From Clostridia bacterium (lineage in GTDB: Bacteria > Bacillota > Clostridia > Oscillospirales > Acutalibacteraceae), in assembly GCA_017631745.1 (NCBI GenBank), contig JAGBSR010000015.1:1-9532 (forward strand): DNA of 9,532 nt, given 5' to 3'. The position numbers and the translations under genes were made by a program. The notes under the pieces are model-generated. The model made no database searches. It saw nothing but the letters and a program-made list of their open reading frames with translations, and was not told the origin of the DNA. This document shows, in pieces, positions 6,290-9,532 of the stretch (within the stretch, counting starts at the first letter, position 1; every line of letters begins with the position of its first letter).

Positions 6290-6325
6290 AAGGACACAGT
6301 TCGCCGAAGCGTTATCTGTGTCCTT
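6290..6325. terminator. Bidirectional terminator between convergent genes
   Basis: A perfect 10-bp stem (AAGGACACAG at 6290-6299, CTGTGTCCTT at 6316-6325) has a 16-nt apical region that can form a further CGC/GCG helix. T-run 6324-6328 serves the plus-strand operon. A-run 6281-6287 gives a U-tract to the minus-strand gene whose stop is at 6330-6332. Confidence 0.88.
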
Positions 6326-6329
6326 TTTA

Positions 6330-6971
6330 TTATGATAAATAGCTTTCAAAAACCGATGCATATTCTTCGGGGATAGTATAGCAATAAACAGTATCGTTAT
6401 AGCCCTTGCTTGTTGTAAGATAAAGTTTTCCGTCTATCTCGCCCATATATCCGAGATAAACTGTCGGCACCGTGCACCCCTCAAAAGCTATATAGAGCTC
6501 TTTCATATTCTGTCTGTCAGTGTGTTCATAAATTCCTCTACCCTGAAGATCATATTCAAAGTCAGGTCTTACCTTGTTTATCATTTCTTCAAGAGCCTTT
6601 AAAAATTCTTCGTCTTCAATAAACTGATATGACCAATACGCCTTTGTGATTTTTCCTGACTTAGGAATTTCATAATCATCTCTGACAACCAACCACTGAT
6701 CAAGAAAACTTCTCACAACAAGGAATGTATGGCTGTCATCACCCTCGACTTCATTTATATCGAGTCCGTCTTTTGTCTTTGCTACGGTCTTGCCCTCTTT
6801 ATATTTACCCGATACGGCAACATACTCGTTCCCCTTCCATCTCAGGCCGTTTTCAAAAAGCCGTTCACCGCTTCTGTCTAAAACAATAACTCCGTTTAAA
6901 ACCATAATAACAACAGCCGCAACCGCCACTGCAACAACACCAAGCAATATAATAACCTTTTTGTTTTTCAT
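6330..6971 (-). CDS. Single-pass membrane-anchored protein, unknown function
   Basis: This 213-aa protein starts MKNKK, followed by a hydrophobic segment (about 6-31) that acts as signal anchor or uncleaved signal peptide; no lipobox Cys is present. The rest is a soluble, presumably extracellular, mixed alpha/beta domain rich in Tyr, Asp and Glu (for example AYWSYQF at 112-118 and IPEEYASVFESYL near the C-terminus). I recognise no family. The start is supported by AAGGAAGTG about 5 nt upstream of the ATG. It lies 45 bp downstream of the choloylglycine-hydrolase-like gene on the same strand, with no terminator between them, so the two are probably co-transcribed and share the terminator at 6290-6325. 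A link to bile-salt or amide metabolism is only positional. Confidence 0.8.
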   Translation of the reverse strand: MKNKKVIILLGVVAVAVAAVVIMVLNGVIVLDRSGERLFENGLRWKGNEYVAVSGKYKEGKTVAKTKDGLDINEVEGDDSHTFLVVRSFLDQWLVVRDDYEIPKSGKITKAYWSYQFIEDEEFLKALEEMINKVRPDFEYDLQGRGIYEHTDRQNMKELYIAFEGCTVPTVYLGYMGEIDGKLYLTTSKGYNDTVYCYTIPEEYASVFESYLS

Positions 6972-7016
6972 AATATCACTTCCTTTTTAACATCTTATCA
7001 TTTTTCTGAGGAAAAA

Positions 7017-7958
7017 TCAATCGGTCACAGAAATACCATATAGCTCCGTGTCATCTAAACCGGCACTGTGCATATCAATTGCCGTCACCGAGCTGTTATC
7101 ATAGGTTGTGTAGTAATATATGCCCTTATCGGCATTACAGCAACTCGAATACCGCGTGTATTCATATTCTCCGCCTTTAGTCAGCACACAGCCCTTAGGC
7201 ATTGCAACACCGCCAAGAATATGAAAGAAGTGGCTTACAGCTTCCCTCTCGCTTTCAAAGCAGGGGGATTTTTCTTTTATAAAGACCGCTCTGACAAATC
7301 GCGACGCCGAGGAATAATCACCTGGCAGACCGACAGCTCCCATACCGAGGCTGTAATTATCAAACAGCTTTTCTTCGGATATTCTGTTTTCGGCAAACCC
7401 TTCGTGAAGACCCATATAGTTGTTGATATTCATCAGATGATAGTCAAAGGTCGGGTTGTTGGTCAGTACGCCGTAGGGGTTGTCGTAAATTTTCAGACCG
7501 TCTTTGACGCTTTCAACGGTTATTGATTTTTCTTTGTCGCTTATTATCCAATGAAGAGGTGACAAGGGCAACTCCTTACTAAAACTGATATTTACAAGAT
7601 TTATATCAGCAAGGCATTTTTCGGCTTCGTCAACATTTTCACATAGGCTGAGAATATAAGGAATAAACTCAAAAGGCGCCACGTTATCTTTGCCATCTTG
7701 ATACTCCTTGTAGTGAGCATTACCGGGAAAGTTGAGCCCTGCCATACTAAGTCCCTTTTCGTTTGTTGCTTCATAATAAAGAGGATATCCTCCTGCAACC
7801 GTCGCCATACCTATCATAGCATAATGGCTGTCAATTGTCGGCAGAGTCCGCAAATGGAATTTATAGTTTCTCGGTGTTATAACCACACTTTCTCCGTAGC
7901 TTCTTTCAAGATCAAGATTTCTGCCGAAATAACGGCCAAGGCTTACTGCTGTGCACAT
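7017..7958 (-). CDS. Choloylglycine hydrolase family protein, bile salt hydrolase type
   Basis: This is a 313-aa Ntn-hydrolase of the choloylglycine hydrolase/penicillin V acylase family, slightly shorter than typical BSH (about 315-330). Cys2 directly follows the initiator Met and becomes the N-terminal nucleophile after Met removal. Other family catalytic residues are in place: Arg13 and Asp16 in FGRNLD, Asn75 in AGLNFP, Asn167 in LTNNPTFD, and Arg220 in SASRF. Asn75 corresponds to the Asn82 reported in BSHs, where penicillin V acylases tend to have Tyr, so deconjugation of glycine- or taurine-conjugated bile acids is the best guess. The first hairpin before GRN is about five residues shorter than I recall for the Clostridium perfringens enzyme. 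There is no signal peptide, so it is cytoplasmic. The start has AAGGAG 8 nt upstream. It is first in a two-gene unit with the membrane protein at 6330-6971. Confidence 0.87.
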   Translation of the reverse strand: MCTAVSLGRYFGRNLDLERSYGESVVITPRNYKFHLRTLPTIDSHYAMIGMATVAGGYPLYYEATNEKGLSMAGLNFPGNAHYKEYQDGKDNVAPFEFIPYILSLCENVDEAEKCLADINLVNISFSKELPLSPLHWIISDKEKSITVESVKDGLKIYDNPYGVLTNNPTFDYHLMNINNYMGLHEGFAENRISEEKLFDNYSLGMGAVGLPGDYSSASRFVRAVFIKEKSPCFESEREAVSHFFHILGGVAMPKGCVLTKGGEYEYTRYSSCCNADKGIYYYTTYDNSSVTAIDMHSAGLDDTELYGISVTD

Positions 7959-8092
7959 GGTAATACTCCTTAAGATTTGATGATTATATTATGGTACCTC
8001 CACCTTAAAATAACACAAATTTTCCTCTTATAGTATTTTTTTTACCGCCGCGAATATACATATTATGGAAATAAACACGATTGGAGACATAT
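7959..8092. other. Divergent intergenic region between BSH-like and SleC-like genes
   Basis: This 134-bp AT-rich spacer must hold promoters for both directions. For the minus strand there is TATAAT (7983-7988) about 25 nt upstream of the BSH-like start, but no convincing -35 at 17 nt. For the plus strand, CATATTAT (8059-8066) resembles the -10 of sporulation sigma factors (E/G/K type), without a clearly spaced -35. Both calls are weak. Confidence 0.35.
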
Positions 8093-8689
8093 ATGGATAA
8101 AGAACTTGACGAGCTTATAAGCAAATATACCGACGACCTGATGAAGCTCAAAGAAAAATGGAATCAGTGGGGAATCGAGACAGAGAAACCTGCTCCACCC
8201 CCTGCTAATGAAACACCCGATAACACTCCTTCGACTGAAAGAAACGAGTCACCGACAGATAGCGAAATATCTTCAGAAGAAACTGTGGACGACACAGCCA
8301 TCTCACCCGAAAAAGACAGCACAAACATATCCCCCACCGATGAAATACCCAAAAGCGACCCCGAAAACTTCGCAATGTTTACAGCGAGGATATTCACGGG
8401 CAATCAGGCTTATCCCATTGCAAACGCAAAGGTTTCTGTTTATCTTGACGGCAAGCTTCATCTGTTTCTCATTACAGACGAAAACGGAGAGACAGAAAAA
8501 GTTAAGCTTGAAGCCTTCCCCGGAATAAACTCCTTCATACCCGAGAGTACAAATCAGACTCTCAATTACTCTGCAGATATCTACGCCGACGGATTTACAG
8601 AAAGAAAAGGCTTGCTTGTCGGTGCAGTCGGCGGTTCAGATATTCTTCTGAATGTTCAGCTTACACCTCTTTCAGAAAGGATTGATTAA
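8093..8689 (+). CDS. SleC propeptide-like domain protein (separate ORF)
   Basis: This 198-aa protein has no signal peptide and no membrane segment. Residues 1-26 form a charged amphipathic helix (MDKELDELIS... to NQWG). Residues 27-90 are low-complexity, rich in Pro, Thr, Ser, Glu and Asp. Residues 92-192 form a beta-rich domain with A-x-V-S-V-Y, TDENGET, ADGF and LNVQLTPL. This pattern (a domain with variable strands, T-D-x-x-G-x-T, ADGF, ending in QL-x-PL) recalls both carboxypeptidase-regulatory-like folds and the N-terminal pre-pro region of clostridial SleC. The ATG at 8093 is chosen because GGAGA (8083-8087) precedes it by 5 nt; an in-frame TTG at 8081 overlaps that site. Its TAA is followed directly, in the same frame, by the ATG of the SpoIID/PG-binding ORF. 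The role is inferred: chaperone or inhibitor of the next protein, or spore targeting. Confidence 0.75.
   Translation: MDKELDELISKYTDDLMKLKEKWNQWGIETEKPAPPPANETPDNTPSTERNESPTDSEISSEETVDDTAISPEKDSTNISPTDEIPKSDPENFAMFTARIFTGNQAYPIANAKVSVYLDGKLHLFLITDENGETEKVKLEAFPGINSFIPESTNQTLNYSADIYADGFTERKGLLVGAVGGSDILLNVQLTPLSERID
8675..8681 (+). promoter_or_regulatory. Internal RBS for the SleC-like catalytic ORF
   Basis: GAAAGGA lies within the last codons of the upstream ORF, 8 nt before the ATG at 8690. It indicates genuine independent initiation at the ORF junction and argues against a sequencing artefact. Confidence 0.65.
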
Positions 8690-9532
8690 ATGGCTGTAAT
8701 TCCGCAGATACCAACAAACATAAGAGTCCATCTGGGCTCACCGGGGAGCAATGCCCCTACAGTTACAATTCCCTTTGCCGATTACATCAAAAATGTTGCC
8801 TCCTCCGAGATTTTTTCCACTTGGGACGAAGCAGCCCTCAGGGCAAATATTTTCGCTCAGGTGTCATTTGCCCTCAACCGCATATATACTGAATGGTACA
8901 CGGCAAGAGGCTATGATTACGACATCACCAACGATACCTACTACGACCAGAAATTCATCAACGGCAGAAACATCTATGAAAACATCAGCCGTATTACCGA
9001 CGAGCTTTTCAATGACTATCTGCGTCGTCAGGGTACCGTAAATCCGTTTTTCGCCCAATATTGCAACGGCACCACCGTTACCTGCGAGGGTCTTTCACAG
9101 TGGGGCTCACAAACTCTCGCCAATCAGGGCTACAGCGATGTTGATATTCTCGAATACTACTACGGCAACGACATTGAAATCGTTGTAAATGCTCCTATTT
9201 CCGACAATGTACCCTCCTACCCCGATACACCCTTAAAGCGCGGTGACCTCAACGAAAGCGTACGCCGTATGCAGATTTATCTCAGCCGTATCTCGGGCAA
9301 CTATCCCGCCATTCCGAAAATTTCCGTAATAAACGGTGCCTTTGACGAAAACACCGAAAACGCCGTAAAAGCCTTTCAGCGGATTTTCTCACTTACCCCC
9401 GACGGCATTATCGGAAAAGCAACCTGGTATAAGATAGTCTACATTTTCGACTCTGTCACCCGTCTTGCAGAGCTCGACTCTGAGGGCATAGGATATGAAA
9501 ATATTCCCAAGCAGTTCAGAGGTGCCCTTAAG
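8690..9532 (+). CDS. sleC: SleC-like spore cortex-lytic enzyme, catalytic part (3' end outside window)
   Basis: The frame is open for 281 codons to the window edge, so the C-terminus is missing. Residues 22-168 match the SpoIID/LytB-type lytic transglycosylase domain as found in SleC: YIKNVASSEI with catalytic-type Glu40, EAALRANIFAQ (47-57), FALNRIYTEWY (60-70), and the C-terminal motif SQWGS...ILEYYYG (136-159), with Cys125 and Cys132 placed as possible zinc ligands. Residues 182-250 are a peptidoglycan-binding domain (LKRGDLNESVRRMQ; AVKAFQRIF; TPDGIIGKATWYKI). The segment NYPAIPKISV and the run through TRLAEL closely follow SleC as I recall it. The product would cut spore cortex muramic-lactam peptidoglycan at germination. 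No signal peptide is seen, consistent with mother-cell synthesis. The sequence after 262 may lead into a second binding repeat beginning at the edge (GALK). The symbol is by similarity; the propeptide is on the preceding ORF. Confidence 0.82.
   Translation, partial: MAVIPQIPTNIRVHLGSPGSNAPTVTIPFADYIKNVASSEIFSTWDEAALRANIFAQVSFALNRIYTEWYTARGYDYDITNDTYYDQKFINGRNIYENISRITDELFNDYLRRQGTVNPFFAQYCNGTTVTCEGLSQWGSQTLANQGYSDVDILEYYYGNDIEIVVNAPISDNVPSYPDTPLKRGDLNESVRRMQIYLSRISGNYPAIPKISVINGAFDENTENAVKAFQRIFSLTPDGIIGKATWYKIVYIFDSVTRLAELDSEGIGYENIPKQFRGALK

Noticed and set aside
8059..8066. Sporulation sigma-factor promoter for the SleC-like pair
   Set aside because: The -10-like CATATTAT is suggestive, but no -35 of the sigma-E, G or K type is found at proper spacing, so it is only mentioned within the intergenic entry.
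8081..8092. TTG start four codons upstream for the 198-aa protein
   Set aside because: The TTG overlaps the GGAGA that serves the ATG at 8093 and has no RBS of its own.

Overview
The window looks like a chromosomal segment of an anaerobic, spore-forming Firmicute of the gut Clostridia, most like Ruminococcus/Oscillospiraceae relatives. This is inferred from a bile-salt-hydrolase-type gene, a spore-cortex-lytic SleC-type gene pair, strong AGGAGG-type ribosome sites, a consensus sigma-A promoter, and a GC-rich palindromic intergenic repeat of a kind I associate with these genomes. I see no phage, insertion sequence, CRISPR, tRNA or rRNA.

Layout, left to right. (1) A minus-strand transcription unit runs from a perfect-consensus promoter near 2975 down to a terminator at 6-30. 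It encodes a PLP-dependent class III aminotransferase (glutamate-1-semialdehyde aminomutase-like) and then a two-domain class II aldolase-like protein whose second domain has lost its metal ligands. An 11-bp hairpin separates the two genes, and a palindromic repeat lies in the 3' UTR. (2) A 308-bp divergent intergenic region carries two perfect inverted repeats and a plausible plus-strand promoter. (3) A plus-strand operon encodes a small Ala-rich lipoprotein, an MBOAT O-acyltransferase and a DHHW/AlgJ-AlgX-like membrane-anchored SGNH-type protein. It ends in a bidirectional terminator at 6290-6325. Together these look like a cell-surface polymer O-acylation system with a dedicated secreted lipoprotein.

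(4) A minus-strand pair encodes a choloylglycine-hydrolase-family enzyme with BSH-type active-site residues, followed by a single-pass membrane-anchored protein of unknown function. (5) Divergent from it, a plus-strand pair resembles the spore-cortex-lytic enzyme SleC divided into two ORFs. The first carries the propeptide-like beta domain behind a low-complexity N-terminus. The second is a SpoIID-like lytic transglycosylase domain plus a peptidoglycan-binding domain and runs off the window end. The two ORFs abut in the same frame (TAA directly followed by ATG), at about the place where SleC zymogens are known to be proteolytically cut.

The observations most worth a second look are the split SleC arrangement, the lipoprotein-MBOAT-DHHW operon with its candidate operators, the aminotransferase plus half-degenerate double aldolase under a perfect promoter, and a codon-usage break inside the MBOAT gene. 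All family assignments were made by eye from motifs; no database search was run.
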